This document shows positions 32,373-41,786 of a stretch of 64,000 bases of DNA, piece after piece (position 1 is the stretch's first letter; every line of letters starts with the position of its first letter). This DNA comes from Streptomyces sp. CB02980 (GTDB lineage: Bacteria > Actinomycetota > Actinomycetes > Streptomycetales > Streptomycetaceae), in NCBI RefSeq assembly GCF_014451325.2, contig NZ_JACSCH020000021.1, positions 102,978 to 166,977 on the forward strand, written 5' to 3'. Both the position numbers and the translations under genes were made by a program. The notes beneath the pieces were generated by a model. The model was not told where the DNA came from and made no database searches. It saw only the letters and a list, made by a program, of their open reading frames with translations.

Positions 32373-32654
32373 TCACGTCCGGATCAGCCGGGCGATCGCC
32401 TTCGACGCCTCGCCCACCTTCACCTTCGCCTGGTCCCCGCCCTGTGCGATGGCCTCCGTGACGCAGCAGCTCAGGTGCTCGTCGAGCAGGGCCACCGCGC
32501 AGGACTGGAGGGCCGCGTTGATCGCGGAGACCTGGGTGAGGACGTCGATGCAGTAGACGTCCTCGTCGACCATCCGCTGCACCCCCCTGACCTGGCCCTC
32601 GATCCGGCGCAGGCGTCTGATGATGTCTTCCTTGTGCTGTCCGTAACCGGCCAT
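32373..32654 (-). CDS. csoR: Copper-sensing repressor CsoR
   Basis: A 93-residue copper-responsive repressor. Cu(I) ligands are Cys35, His60 and Cys64, the exact C-x24-H-x3-C spacing of CsoR. The helix with RRLRRIEGQVRGVQRMVDED is the DNA-binding face. Copper binding releases DNA and induces copA and copZ. It is the last gene of the copZ-copA-csoR run, 36 bp after copA; perfect boxes elsewhere indicate its operon targets. Confidence 0.95.
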   Translation of the reverse strand: MAGYGQHKEDIIRRLRRIEGQVRGVQRMVDEDVYCIDVLTQVSAINAALQSCAVALLDEHLSCCVTEAIAQGGDQAKVKVGEASKAIARLIRT

Positions 32655-32690
32655 GGCAGTCTCCCCGTCACCTCGCTAGTCGGCGTCACA

Positions 32691-34967
32691 TCACTTGTCG
32701 GCGGCCTGGAAGCCCCGCAGGCGGAGGCTGTTGCCGACCACGAAGACCGAGGAGAAGGCCATGGCCGCGCCCGCGATCATCGGGTTGAGCAGTCCGGCCG
32801 CGGCGAGCGGCAGGGCCGCCACGTTGTAGGCGAAGGCCCAGAAGAGGTTCGAGCGGATCGTGCCGAGCGTCTTGCGGGAGAGCCGGATCGCGTCGGCCGC
32901 GGCCCGCAGGTCTCCCCGTACGAGGGTCAGGTCGCCGGCCTCGATGGCGGCGTCCGTCCCGGTGCCCATGGCCAGACCGAGGTCGGCCTGGGCGAGGGCG
33001 GCCGCGTCGTTGACGCCGTCGCCGACCATGGCGACCGAACGGCCCTCCGCCTGGAGCCTCTTGACGACGTCGACCTTGTCCTGCGGCATGACCTCGGCGA
33101 TGACCTCGTCGATGCCGACCTCGGCGGCGACGGCCTCGGCGACCGCCTTGTTGTCACCGGTGAGCAGGATCGGGGTGAGGCCGAGGGCGCGCAGCCGCCG
33201 GATGGCCTCGGGGCTGGTCTCCTTGACGGCGTCGGCGACTTCCAGGACCGCGCGGGCCTCGCCGTCCCAGGCCACCGCGATCGCGGTCCTGCCGGCCTTC
33301 TCGGCCGTGTCCTTGGCGGCCTTGAGATCCGCCGGGAGGGCCATGGCCCACTCTTCGAGGAGCTTCTCGCGGCCGACGAGGACGGCGTGGCCGTCGACGA
33401 CGCCCTGGACGCCGAGTCCGGGGATGTTGGCGAAGTCCTCGGGGGTGGGCAGGGTGCCGACCTTGGCGGCGGCGCCGGTGGCGACGGCCTGGGCGATCGG
33501 GTGCTCGGAGGCGTGCTCCAGGGCGCCCGCGAGGCGCAGGACGTCCATCTCGCCGACACCACCGCCGCCCCCGGCGGTGTGGACCTTGAGGAGGGTCATC
33601 CGGCCGGTGGTGACGGTGCCGGTCTTGTCGAGGACGATCGTGTCGACCTTGCGGGTGGTCTCCAGGACCTCGGGTCCCTTGATGAGGATGCCGAGCTGCG
33701 CGCCGCGGCCGGTGCCGACCATGAGGGCGGTCGGGGTGGCCAGGCCGAGGGCGCAGGGGCAGGCGATGATCAGGACGGCGACGGCGGCGGTGAAGGCCGC
33801 GGTCAGTCCCTGTCCCGTGCCCAGCCAGAAGCCGAGGGTGCCGAGCGCGAGCGCGATGACGATGGGGACGAAGACGGCCGAGATCCGGTCGGCGAGGCGC
33901 TGGGCGGCGGCCTTGCCGTTCTGCGCGTCCTCGACGAGCTTGGCCATCCGGGCGAGCTGGGTGTCGGCGCCGACGCGGGTGGCCTCGACGACGAGACGGC
34001 CGCCGGCGTTCAGGGTGGCGCCGGTGACGGAGTCGCCGACGGAGACCTCGACCGGGACGGACTCGCCGGTGAGCATGGAGGCGTCGACGGCGGATGAGCC
34101 CTCGACGACGGTGCCGTCGGTGGCGATCTTCTCGCCGGGGCGGACCAGGAAGCGGTCGCCGACCTGGAGTTCGGCGGTGGGTACGGTGACCTCGCGGCCG
34201 CCGCGCAGGACGGTGACCTCCTTGGCGCCCAGCTGCATCAGCGCCTTGAGCGCGGCGCCCGCCTTGCGCTTCGACCGGGCCTCGAAGTAGCGGCCGGCGA
34301 GGATGAAGGCGGTGACGCCGGCGGCGGCCTCCAGGTAGATGTTCCCGGCGCCGTCGGTGCGGGCGATCGTGAACTCGAACGGGTGGGTCATCCCCGGCGT
34401 GCCGGCGGTCCCGAAGAACAGCGCCCACAGGGACCACAGGAAGGCGGCGATCGTGCCGACCGAGATCAGCGTGTCCATGGTGGCGGCGCCGTGCCTGGCG
34501 TTCGTCCAGGCGGCGCGGTGGAACGGCCAGGCGGCGTAGACGACGACCGGCGCGGCGAGCGTGAGGCTCAGCCACTGCCAGTACTCGATCTGGAGCGCCG
34601 GGACCATCGCCATGGCGATGACGGGCACGGCGAGGGCGACGGCGGTGATCAGCCGCTGCTTGAGGGGCCGCAGCTCCTCGTCGGCCCTCTCCTCGTCGGA
34701 GGGGCCGTCGGGGGCGCCGGGGGTCTCGGACCGCGGGGGCGCGGGCTCGGCCGCGGTGTAGCCGGTGGCCTCGACGGTGGCGATGAGGTCGGCGACGTCG
34801 ATGTCGGCGTCGAAGGTGACCTTCGCCTTCTCGGTGGCGTAGTTGACGGTGGCCTCGACCCCGTCCATCCGGTTGAGCTTCTTCTCGATGCGGGCCGCAC
34901 ACGAGGCGCAGGTCATGCCGCCGATGGCGAGCTCGACCTGGGCGGTGCCCGGTGTCGTCGTTGTCAT
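32691..34967 (-). CDS. copA: Copper-exporting P1B-type ATPase
   Basis: A 758-residue heavy-metal ATPase. The N-terminal heavy-metal domain has MTCASCAARIEK (CxxC at residues 20-23). The transmembrane metal site is IACPCALGLATP. DKTGT is the phosphorylation site, EHPIAQAV the HP motif and GDGVNDAAAL the hinge. It pumps Cu(I) out of the cytoplasm. It lies downstream of copZ in the same orientation. The 247-bp gap between them holds GC-rich inverted repeats, so partial attenuation is possible. Confidence 0.95.
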   Translation of the reverse strand: MTTTTPGTAQVELAIGGMTCASCAARIEKKLNRMDGVEATVNYATEKAKVTFDADIDVADLIATVEATGYTAAEPAPPRSETPGAPDGPSDEERADEELRPLKQRLITAVALAVPVIAMAMVPALQIEYWQWLSLTLAAPVVVYAAWPFHRAAWTNARHGAATMDTLISVGTIAAFLWSLWALFFGTAGTPGMTHPFEFTIARTDGAGNIYLEAAAGVTAFILAGRYFEARSKRKAGAALKALMQLGAKEVTVLRGGREVTVPTAELQVGDRFLVRPGEKIATDGTVVEGSSAVDASMLTGESVPVEVSVGDSVTGATLNAGGRLVVEATRVGADTQLARMAKLVEDAQNGKAAAQRLADRISAVFVPIVIALALGTLGFWLGTGQGLTAAFTAAVAVLIIACPCALGLATPTALMVGTGRGAQLGILIKGPEVLETTRKVDTIVLDKTGTVTTGRMTLLKVHTAGGGGGVGEMDVLRLAGALEHASEHPIAQAVATGAAAKVGTLPTPEDFANIPGLGVQGVVDGHAVLVGREKLLEEWAMALPADLKAAKDTAEKAGRTAIAVAWDGEARAVLEVADAVKETSPEAIRRLRALGLTPILLTGDNKAVAEAVAAEVGIDEVIAEVMPQDKVDVVKRLQAEGRSVAMVGDGVNDAAALAQADLGLAMGTGTDAAIEAGDLTLVRGDLRAAADAIRLSRKTLGTIRSNLFWAFAYNVAALPLAAAGLLNPMIAGAAMAFSSVFVVGNSLRLRGFQAADK

Positions 34968-35214
34968 GACTGTTCCTGCTCCTCTTTTTCGGGGCTCGGT
35001 TCTCCCCCTCGCTTCGCCGGGGGGACCCCCACCGGGGCGCTGGAGCCGGGCTCACGGACCCGACCGTGCTCGCCTCCCTCGTTCCTCGGGAGGCTCCGCG
35101 CGCTCGGGTCCGTTCCCCCGGCGCGCCCCTTCGGCTCGCTCGCCGGCCCCGGGGGTGGAGGCGCTGGTAGGCGGTGCGGCGGATTTCGAGCCCGGCGGCC
35201 GAGGGGGCTGTCGG
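34968..35214. other. Non-coding gap between copZ and copA
   Basis: 247 bp without a convincing gene. It is very GC-rich with several short inverted segments (for example gggaggctccg/ccccggcg clusters near 35090-35160) that could fold into attenuating or processing hairpins. A T-rich patch lies at 34981-34990 just before copA. Confidence 0.5.
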
Positions 35215-35499
35215 TCAGGCGCGGCCGGTGAGCTCGTAGCCCGCGTCGTCGACCGCCGCGGTGATCGCCGCGTCGTCGGGCTCGCCGCCGGTGGTCACGG
35301 TGACGAGGCCGCCGTCGACGTCGACGTCGACGGAGATGACGCCGTCGAGCGCGCTGACGGACTTGGTGATCGCGGTCTTGCAGTGGCCGCAGGTCATGCC
35401 GGAGACGGCGTAGACGGTGACGGTGCTGTCGGCGACCGCGACGGCGGTGGCCTCCGTGGTGGTCGAGCAGCTGTTGTCGGGGGTGCAGCAGGAGCCCAT
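35215..35499 (-). CDS. copZ: Heavy-metal-associated copper chaperone
   Basis: A 94-residue soluble copper chaperone. The ferredoxin-like heavy-metal domain has VSGMTCGHCKTAI (CxxC). The first 15 residues add a Cys-rich motif (MGSCCTPDNSCS), so more than one metal site is possible. ATG at 35499 with GAGGAG upstream. It delivers Cu(I) to CopA; two CsoR boxes precede it. Confidence 0.93.
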   Translation of the reverse strand: MGSCCTPDNSCSTTTEATAVAVADSTVTVYAVSGMTCGHCKTAITKSVSALDGVISVDVDVDGGLVTVTTGGEPDDAAITAAVDDAGYELTGRA

Positions 35500-35529
35500 G
35501 GCTTCTCCTCGGTCGGTTCCGGTGCGGGA

Positions 35530-35578
35530 TACCCTCGGGGGGTATCGGCTTCGATTCCATGTATACCCCCCTCCCGTA
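35530..35578 (-). promoter_or_regulatory. CsoR boxes before copZ
   Basis: TACCCTCGGGGGGTA (35530-35544) is a near-perfect inverted CsoR box 30 bp before copZ. A degenerate box (TACCCCCCTCCCGTA, 35564-35578) follows. Two boxes suggest cooperative binding and tight control of the copZ-copA-csoR unit. Confidence 0.75.
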
Positions 35579-35601
35579 TCTGACGCAAGCAGTTCCCCGA
35601 C

Positions 35602-35629
35602 TTGACTTGATACCCCCCAGGGGTATGGT
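35602..35629 (+). promoter_or_regulatory. Copper-controlled promoter of the His-rich secreted protein
   Basis: TTGACT (35602-35607), 16-bp spacer, TATGGT (35624-35629). The perfect CsoR box TACCCCCCAGGGGTA (35611-35625) fills the spacer, so bound CsoR should block RNA polymerase. Confidence 0.78.
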
Positions 35630-35684
35630 GAAGTGCATTGAACGGCTACCGACGCCGCCACCGCCCACGTACGGGAGAGCAGCC

Positions 35685-36695
35685 ATGAACACCGGAGTGA
35701 AGATCACTGCCTATGCCGCCGCACTCGCCGCGACCTTCGGGGCCGCATACGGGTTGGGCACGGGCGTCGGCCCCGTCGAGGAGCCGAAGAAGGCCGGGCA
35801 CGGGGAGCACGCGGCCGCGCCCGCGCCGTCGAAGAGTGCGGCGGCGGACGGCCACGCCGGGCACGAGGAGGGCGCCCCCGCGAGCGACCCCGGCACCGCC
35901 GCCGCGAACACCCCCGGCGGCCTCCAGGTCTCCGAGGGCGGCTACACCCTGGCCATGGAGACCCCCGTCACCGCCGCGGGCAGGAGCACCCTGAAGTTCT
36001 CCGTCAAGGACTCGGCCGGCAGGAAGGTCACCGCGTTCACCACCGAGCACGGCAAGGAGCTGCACTTCATCGTCGCCTCGCGCGACCTCAACACCTTCCG
36101 CCATCTGCACCCCGTGAAGGCGGCCGACGGCACCTGGTCGGTGACCGCGGACCTGCCCCGCGCCGGCGGCTACAAGGCCTTCGCCGACTTCAAGCCCGCC
36201 GCGCCCGGCGCCCGGGGCATCACGCTCGGCGCCGACCTCTCCGTACCGGGGGCGTACGCGCCGAAGCCGCTGCCCGCCGTCGCCCCGACCGCCACCGTCG
36301 ACGGCTACCAGGTTCGCCTCGGCGGCACCCTGAACCCCGGCAAGGCCGGCGAGCTCCGGCTCACCGTCACCAAGGCCGGAAAGCCGGTCACCGACCTGGA
36401 GCCGTACCTCGGGGCGTACGGACACCTCGTCGCCCTGCGCGACGGCGACCTCGCCTACCTCCACGTGCACCCGAACGAGGGCGGCCCCGGCCCGGACGTC
36501 TCCTTCACGGCGACGGCGCCCAGCGCGGGCACGTACCGCCTGTTCCTCGACTTCCAGCACGGGGGCAAGGTGCGGACGGCGGCCTTCACGGTGACGGCGG
36601 GCGGGGCCGGGGCCGGGTCCACGGCGGGTGGCAAGGCACCCGTCCCCGCAGCCGGTGAGGCCACGCACGATGCGGGAGGCCACGCGCACGGCTAG
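35685..36695 (+). CDS. Secreted His-rich copper-responsive protein
   Basis: A 336-residue exported protein with an N-terminal signal/anchor (ITAYAAALAATFGAAYGLGT). A His/Ala-rich region (GHGEHAAAPAP, DGHAGHEEG) is followed by two immunoglobulin-like beta domains with HLHPV and YLHVHPNE. The C-terminus is again His-rich (THDAGGHAHG). HLHP/HVHP motifs suggest periplasmic copper binding. It is driven by a CsoR-box promoter. Not clearly CopC; function as a copper scavenger or donor is inferred. Confidence 0.82.
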   Translation: MNTGVKITAYAAALAATFGAAYGLGTGVGPVEEPKKAGHGEHAAAPAPSKSAAADGHAGHEEGAPASDPGTAAANTPGGLQVSEGGYTLAMETPVTAAGRSTLKFSVKDSAGRKVTAFTTEHGKELHFIVASRDLNTFRHLHPVKAADGTWSVTADLPRAGGYKAFADFKPAAPGARGITLGADLSVPGAYAPKPLPAVAPTATVDGYQVRLGGTLNPGKAGELRLTVTKAGKPVTDLEPYLGAYGHLVALRDGDLAYLHVHPNEGGPGPDVSFTATAPSAGTYRLFLDFQHGGKVRTAAFTVTAGGAGAGSTAGGKAPVPAAGEATHDAGGHAHG

Positions 36696-36747
36696 GCTGG
36701 TCATTGGACTAGACCTGTAGAGATGCATTCGTGGAGGAATGGGCTCG

Positions 36748-37446
36748 ATGAGCAACCGTGCAGTCCTTGAGGTGATCGCCCTCGACGAGGGAGACGCGGT
36801 CGCTGCCCAGACCGGTGGAGCCGACAGGCTCGAACTCGTCACCGACATGGCGGCGGACGGACTCACCCCGTCCCGGACCGGCTTCGCCGCCATCCGCGCC
36901 GCCGTCGACATCCCGCTGCGCGTGATGCTCCGCCTCGCCGACGGCTTCGCGGCCGGCGGTCCCGAGGGCGTCGACGCCCTGGTCGCCCGGGCCCTCGAAC
37001 TGCGCGAGGCGGGCGCAGACGAGTTCGTCCTCGGCTTCCTCACCCCCGACGGCGAGCCCGACCTCGTGGCCGTCGAGCGCCTCATCGCCGTCCTCGACGG
37101 CTGCCGCTGGACCTTCCACCGGGCGATCGACCGCACCGCCGACCGCGACGGACTGCGCAAGCGCCTCGCCGACCTGCCCGGCCTCGACACCTACCTGACG
37201 GCAGGCGCCGCCACCGGCGTCGACGACGGCCTGGCCACCCTCAAGGCCGAGGCCGCCCGCGCGGGCGAGCCCGGCTACGAGGCCCGGATCCTCGTCGGCG
37301 GCGGCCTCCGCCTCGACCACCTCCCCGAACTGCGCGCGGCGGGCCTCGACGCCTTCCACATCGGCGGCGCGGCCCGCCCCCAGGGCTGGGCGGCCCCGGT
37401 CTCGGCGGACGCGGTACGGACGTGGCGCGAGGCGCTGGACGCGTAG
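36748..37446 (+). CDS. cutC: Copper homeostasis protein CutC
   Basis: A 232-residue TIM-barrel protein of the CutC family. The start VLEVIALDEGDAVAAQTGGA, DRLELV is the signature, followed by RVMLRLADGF and TFHRAID. Its exact role in copper handling is unclear; some homologues have other functions. The ATG at 36748 has GGAGG 10 bases upstream (an ATG at 36739 is too close). It is 52 bp after the His-rich gene and probably cotranscribed. Confidence 0.9.
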   Translation: MSNRAVLEVIALDEGDAVAAQTGGADRLELVTDMAADGLTPSRTGFAAIRAAVDIPLRVMLRLADGFAAGGPEGVDALVARALELREAGADEFVLGFLTPDGEPDLVAVERLIAVLDGCRWTFHRAIDRTADRDGLRKRLADLPGLDTYLTAGAATGVDDGLATLKAEAARAGEPGYEARILVGGGLRLDHLPELRAAGLDAFHIGGAARPQGWAAPVSADAVRTWREALDA

Positions 37447-37607
37447 GGGTTCCGGCGGCGCGACCGGAGCGACCCCCCCCCGCCGGGGAGGCCGGAGCAC
37501 TCACGGCCGTCAGGGAGGCCGGAGCGACACCGCCGGGGAGGCCGGAGTCCTGCCCGCCCGGGAAAACGCCTGGCCCCGGGCATGGTCCGGTCGTTAGCCT
37601 CCCCGGC

Positions 37608-38528
37608 ATGGCAGCCACCACCCCCACGCACCCCGACGAGCCGCCCGCCGTCGACACCGAGCTCGTCGCACGGCTCGTCGCCGGGCGGTTCCCCGAGTGG
37701 GCCGGCCTCCCGGTCAGGGCCGTACGGTCGGCCGGCACGGACAACGTCATGTTCCGGCTCGGCGACGACCTCGTCGTACGGCTGCCCCGGGTCCCGTACG
37801 CCGCGCGCCACGTCGAGAAGGAACAGCGCTGGCTGCCCCTGCTCGCCCCGCACCTGCCGCTGGACGTCCCGGTCCCGGTGGGGCGGGCCGGGGCGAGCGC
37901 GGAGTTCCCGTGGCCCTGGTCGGTCTACCGCTGGCTCGACGGCGACGACACGTACGACGTCCCGCTCACCGACCTCGCCCACGCGGCCGTCGCGCTGGGC
38001 CGCTTCGGCGCCGCCCTGCGCGACGTCGACGCGAGCGGCGGGCCCGCGTCCTTCCGGGGCGGTCACGTCACCAGCTGGGAGGAAGGCCATCTGCCGGGCG
38101 TGATCCGCGACTTCGGCGCCGAGGGCCTGATCGACGCGGACCTTGCCACCGCCTCCTGGGAGGCCGTCCTGCGGCTCCCGCAGTGGGACGGCGCGCCCGT
38201 CTGGGTCCACGGCGACCTGCTGCCGGGCAATCTGCTCGGCCGCGAGGGCCGCCTGAGCGCCGTCATCGACTTCGGCGGCGTCGGTACGGGCGACCCGGCC
38301 TGCGACACGATGCCCGCCTGGACCCTGTTCTCCGCCGACACCCGCCCGCTCTTCCGCGACGCGGCCCGCGTCGACGACGCGACCTGGGCGCGGGGACGCG
38401 GCTGGGCCCTGGCCTGGGGCCTGGTCACCGAGCACTACTACCGGGAGAAGAACCCGGTGCTCGCGGCGGTCGCCCGCCGCACCCGCACCGAGGCGCTCGC
38501 GGAGTACGCGGAGTCGACCACCCCCTAG
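37608..38528 (+). CDS. Aminoglycoside phosphotransferase (APH) family kinase
   Basis: A 306-residue APH/choline-kinase-fold protein. The catalytic Brenner loop is VWVHGDLLPGNLLG (HGD-x4-N) and the metal-binding IDFGGVGTGDPACD follows. The N-terminal ATP region is FRLGDDLVVRLPR. Such proteins phosphorylate aminoglycosides, macrolides or metabolites; resistance cannot be assumed. ATG at 37608. The last four bases overlap the convergent reductase. Confidence 0.88.
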   Translation: MAATTPTHPDEPPAVDTELVARLVAGRFPEWAGLPVRAVRSAGTDNVMFRLGDDLVVRLPRVPYAARHVEKEQRWLPLLAPHLPLDVPVPVGRAGASAEFPWPWSVYRWLDGDDTYDVPLTDLAHAAVALGRFGAALRDVDASGGPASFRGGHVTSWEEGHLPGVIRDFGAEGLIDADLATASWEAVLRLPQWDGAPVWVHGDLLPGNLLGREGRLSAVIDFGGVGTGDPACDTMPAWTLFSADTRPLFRDAARVDDATWARGRGWALAWGLVTEHYYREKNPVLAAVARRTRTEALAEYAESTTP

Positions 38529-39097
38529 CGGACGACGTCGAAGACGTTCTTCTGGATGCCGTTGGAGTACGCCTCGTACTCGACGAGCTTCAGCTTCTGC
38601 GTGTCCTTGTCCGTCTCGCTGAACAGCCGCTTCCCCGCGCCGAGCAGCAGCGGGAAGACGAGCAGGTGGTACCGGTCGATCAGGCCGGCGTCCGAGAGCG
38701 CACGGCCCAGCGAAGCGCTGCCGTGCATGATGATCGGGCGGCCCTCGGTCTCCTTCAGCGCGGCGACCTCGTCGAGCGAGCGCAGGATCGTGGTCTCGCC
38801 CCAGTTGTCGACCAGGTCGTCCTCGGTGAGGGTCGTGGACACGACGTACTTCGGCATCGCCTTGTAGCCGGCGAAGTCCTCCATGTCGGGCCACACGGCG
38901 CTGAAGGCCTCGTAGCTGGCCCGGCCGAGCAGCATCGCGCCGGCCTCCCCCTGCTCCCGGCCCTTGAGCGCGTACGCCTCCGGAACGAACTCCACGTCCT
39001 TGAAGGTCCAGCCCGAGTTCCGGTAGCCGGGCTCGCCGCCGGGGGCCTCCACGACACCGTCGAGCGAGACGAAGACGGAGCTGATCAGGGTGCGCAT
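38525..39097 (-). CDS. RibD C-terminal / dihydrofolate reductase-like protein
   Basis: A 190-residue reductase of the DHFR-like RibD_C group. The start LISSVFVSLDGVVEAPGGEP and AMLLGRASYEAF followed by WPD are family marks. GSASLGRALSDAGLIDRYHL is the NADPH-contact segment. These small proteins reduce pyrimidine- or pterin-like substrates; the actual one is unknown. ATG at 39097. Confidence 0.87.
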   Translation of the reverse strand: MRTLISSVFVSLDGVVEAPGGEPGYRNSGWTFKDVEFVPEAYALKGREQGEAGAMLLGRASYEAFSAVWPDMEDFAGYKAMPKYVVSTTLTEDDLVDNWGETTILRSLDEVAALKETEGRPIIMHGSASLGRALSDAGLIDRYHLLVFPLLLGAGKRLFSETDKDTQKLKLVEYEAYSNGIQKNVFDVVR

Positions 39098-39273
39098 CTG
39101 GGGTCTCCCGTGGGGTTCATGACGGCCGCTCAGCCCTGGCGCTCAGCAGCGAATACAACCTATAGACCGGCGCTCCCGAAGAAACTCATCGGCCGCCGCC
39201 CGGTTCGTCCGCGTCGCCCTCCGGAGCGGCGACGGGCGGCGACGGGCGGCGACGGGCGGCGCGCCGAGTCGGC

Positions 39274-41301
39274 TCACACCTGCGCCAACTGCTCCGGAAT
39301 CGGGGCGGAGTGAAGGACGGTCAGCCCGGACACGGCACGGGTCAGCGCCACGTACAGCCGGCGCAGACCGGTCCGCTCGTCCGGCTCGCCGTCGACGACG
39401 GCCGCGGGCTCGTCCAGGACCACGTAGTCGTACTCCAGGCCCTTCGCGAGCGAGGCCGGGACCAGCGTCAGCCGGGACTCGGCCGTGGTCTCCTCACCGG
39501 GGGAGAGGTACGCGAGCCCGGCGGCCGTCAGCGCCTCCGCGAGCGGGGCGATCCGCGCGTCGGCGGCGATCAGCCCGATGGAGCCGTCGTGGCCCAGCGC
39601 CTCGACGCAGGCCGCGACGACGTCCTGGTCGAGCGCGTCCGTGTGCCGCACGTCCAGCGAACCCGGATTCTCACGCACCGACTCCACGGCCGCGAGCCCC
39701 GGCGACATGTGCGGAAGGAGCCGCGAGGCGTACGCGATGACCTCACGCGGCACACGGAAACCGGCGGTCAGCTCCTCCACCACGGCCTCCGGCTTCCCCA
39801 GGTGTCCGAGGGCCTCCGCCCAGCTCGCGGTCGCCCATGGCGTCGTGCCCTGCGCGAGGTCGCCGAGGATGGTCGCCGAGCCGGTCGTGCAGCGCCGTCC
39901 CACCGCCCGGTACTGCATCGGGGACAGGTCCTGCGCCTCGTCGAGGACGACGTGGCCGAGCGAGTGCGTCCGCTCCACCAGGTCCCGCGCCTCGTCGATG
40001 AGGACCGCGTCCGCCGCCGACCACTTCGCCGTCTTCACGCTCCGGGCGGGCTTCGCCCAGAGCAGCAGCTTCTGCTCGTCCTCGGTGAACAGCCCCTGGG
40101 CGTGCTCCGCCAGGAACTCCGCGTCGCCGAGCAGCCGGAGCACCAGCTTCGCGGGCTCCACCAGCGGCCAGCACTCCTTCACGACGGCCTTCACGGCCGT
40201 GTTGCGCGCGACGGCGTTCTGCACCCGGTCGTCGGGCGCCTCACCGGCCTCCTCCATCCGCACCAGGACCGAGTGCGCGATGCGCTGCGGCAGCGCCTCG
40301 CGGGCGGCCCCGTACCGGATGTCGCGGTCCAGCAACTCCCGGACGATCTCCTCCAGTTCGTACGCGGGCACCCGCCAGCGGCGCGACCCGCGCACCACCA
40401 TGAGGGACTCCTTGGGCAGCGCCACGTGCGCACGCACCGCGCGCCGCAGCAGCTCCGCCATCCGGGCGTCGCCCTTGACGACGGCGGTGGCGGCCTCGTC
40501 CGTGCCCCGCACCTCGACCTGCCCGCCGACGAGATCGTCGACGGTGGCCTGCTTGACCTCCAACTCGCCCAGTGCGGGGAGGACTTGCTCGATGTAGTGC
40601 AGGAAGGACCGGTTGGGCCCGATGACCAGCGTCCCGGTCCGGGCCAGCCGCTCCCGGTGCGCGTACAGCAGATAGGCGACACGGTGCAGACCGACGGCGG
40701 TCTTACCGGTCCCGGGCCCTCCCTGCACGCACACGGTCCCGGAGAGATCGGACCGGACGATCCCGTCCTGCTCGGGCTGGATGGTCGCGACGATGTCCCG
40801 CATGGGGCCGACGCGGGGCCGCTCGATCTCGGCCTGGAGCAGCCGGCTGGTCTGTTCGAGCTCCTCGGGGTCGGAGAGGTGCTCGTCCTCGTACGCGGTG
40901 AGCTCGCCGCCCGTGTAGCCGAAGCGCCGGCGCAGCCCGACGTCCTGCGGGTCCTTCTTCGATGCCTGGTAGTACGGCTGTGAGACCGGCGCACGCCAGT
41001 CGATCACCATCGGGTCGCCGTCGGCGTCGTGCACGTGGCGCCGCCCGATGTAGAAGCGCTGCCCCTCCTGCGTGGTGTGCAGGTAGTCGAGCCGCCCGAA
41101 GAACAGCGGGGTGTGGGACAGATCCGCGAGTGCCTTGATCCGGTCCTCGATCTGCCGCCCGAGCACCAGCGAGTTCACCCAGTTCGCGGTGACGTCCTTG
41201 ATGTCGAGCGCCTCCACGTCCTCGCGCATCGCGCGCAGGGCGGCGCGGGAGGAGGTCAGATGGGCACGCTCACGCGCGAGGGGATCGTCGGACACGGGCA
41301 C
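39274..41301 (-). CDS. helD: HelD-like/UvrD-type superfamily I helicase
   Basis: A 675-residue protein. Walker A is VQGGPGTGKTAVGLHRVAYL, Walker B VLDEAQDLSPMQYRAV, and motif VI RLYVALTRAVSGLTVL. The N-terminal HLTSSRAALRAMREDVEALD coiled arm is typical of actinobacterial HelD, which removes stalled or antibiotic-bound RNA polymerase from DNA. GTG at 41301 with GGAGG seven bases upstream. In other Streptomyces homologues can confer rifamycin tolerance; that is not tested here. Confidence 0.88.
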   Translation of the reverse strand: MPVSDDPLARERAHLTSSRAALRAMREDVEALDIKDVTANWVNSLVLGRQIEDRIKALADLSHTPLFFGRLDYLHTTQEGQRFYIGRRHVHDADGDPMVIDWRAPVSQPYYQASKKDPQDVGLRRRFGYTGGELTAYEDEHLSDPEELEQTSRLLQAEIERPRVGPMRDIVATIQPEQDGIVRSDLSGTVCVQGGPGTGKTAVGLHRVAYLLYAHRERLARTGTLVIGPNRSFLHYIEQVLPALGELEVKQATVDDLVGGQVEVRGTDEAATAVVKGDARMAELLRRAVRAHVALPKESLMVVRGSRRWRVPAYELEEIVRELLDRDIRYGAAREALPQRIAHSVLVRMEEAGEAPDDRVQNAVARNTAVKAVVKECWPLVEPAKLVLRLLGDAEFLAEHAQGLFTEDEQKLLLWAKPARSVKTAKWSAADAVLIDEARDLVERTHSLGHVVLDEAQDLSPMQYRAVGRRCTTGSATILGDLAQGTTPWATASWAEALGHLGKPEAVVEELTAGFRVPREVIAYASRLLPHMSPGLAAVESVRENPGSLDVRHTDALDQDVVAACVEALGHDGSIGLIAADARIAPLAEALTAAGLAYLSPGEETTAESRLTLVPASLAKGLEYDYVVLDEPAAVVDGEPDERTGLRRLYVALTRAVSGLTVLHSAPIPEQLAQV

Positions 41302-41549
41302 GGCGGAGCCTCCGGGGAGAAGTACGCGGACACGTCGAGGTGGCCGCCGGTTACCGACCGGGCGGCGGCTCTCCACGGAGGGAGGCGGGGAAGCTGGCGA
41401 GTGTAACTCCTGAGCGGGGCCGGGGGCGAACGGTTTCCCCCCTCTCCACCCCGTAGGGGACGGGGTCCGTCTCACGTCGGACACCGCCCCCGGCCCGGTT
41501 CACCCCCCAGGCCGATGTGTCATGAATGTCCGAATTCCATCATGGAGAC

Positions 41550-41738
41550 ATGACCGCGACGACCTTCACCCTCGTGACCAGCGTGACCCGCCCGCGGGTC
41601 CGCCCCCTCGACACGGCCCTGCGCGCGATACGCGCCTTCGGCGGCGCCGCGGCCGGCGTCGTCCTCCTGGGCGACTACGGGCCGCCGGAGGCCGGCATCA
41701 GGAACCCGCGCCCTGAGTACGCCCCCGGCCCCGACTGA
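41550..41738 (+). CDS. Small basic hypothetical protein
   Basis: A possible 62-residue protein (MTATTFTLVTSVTRPRVRPL, then DTALRAIRAFGGAAAGVVLL) with a short hydrophobic stretch and basic segment. GC3 is high. GGAG is very close to the ATG at 41550, so translation may start at 41526 instead (MSEFHHGD). No family recognised. Confidence 0.45.
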   Translation: MTATTFTLVTSVTRPRVRPLDTALRAIRAFGGAAAGVVLLGDYGPPEAGIRNPRPEYAPGPD

Positions 41739-41786
41739 GTACGAGAACGTCTGCCGCGGCGGGACGGCCCCTGATGTGATCGACCC

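Noticed and set aside
37608..38528. Aminoglycoside-resistance gene
   Set aside because: Only the general APH fold is visible; resistance cannot be deduced.
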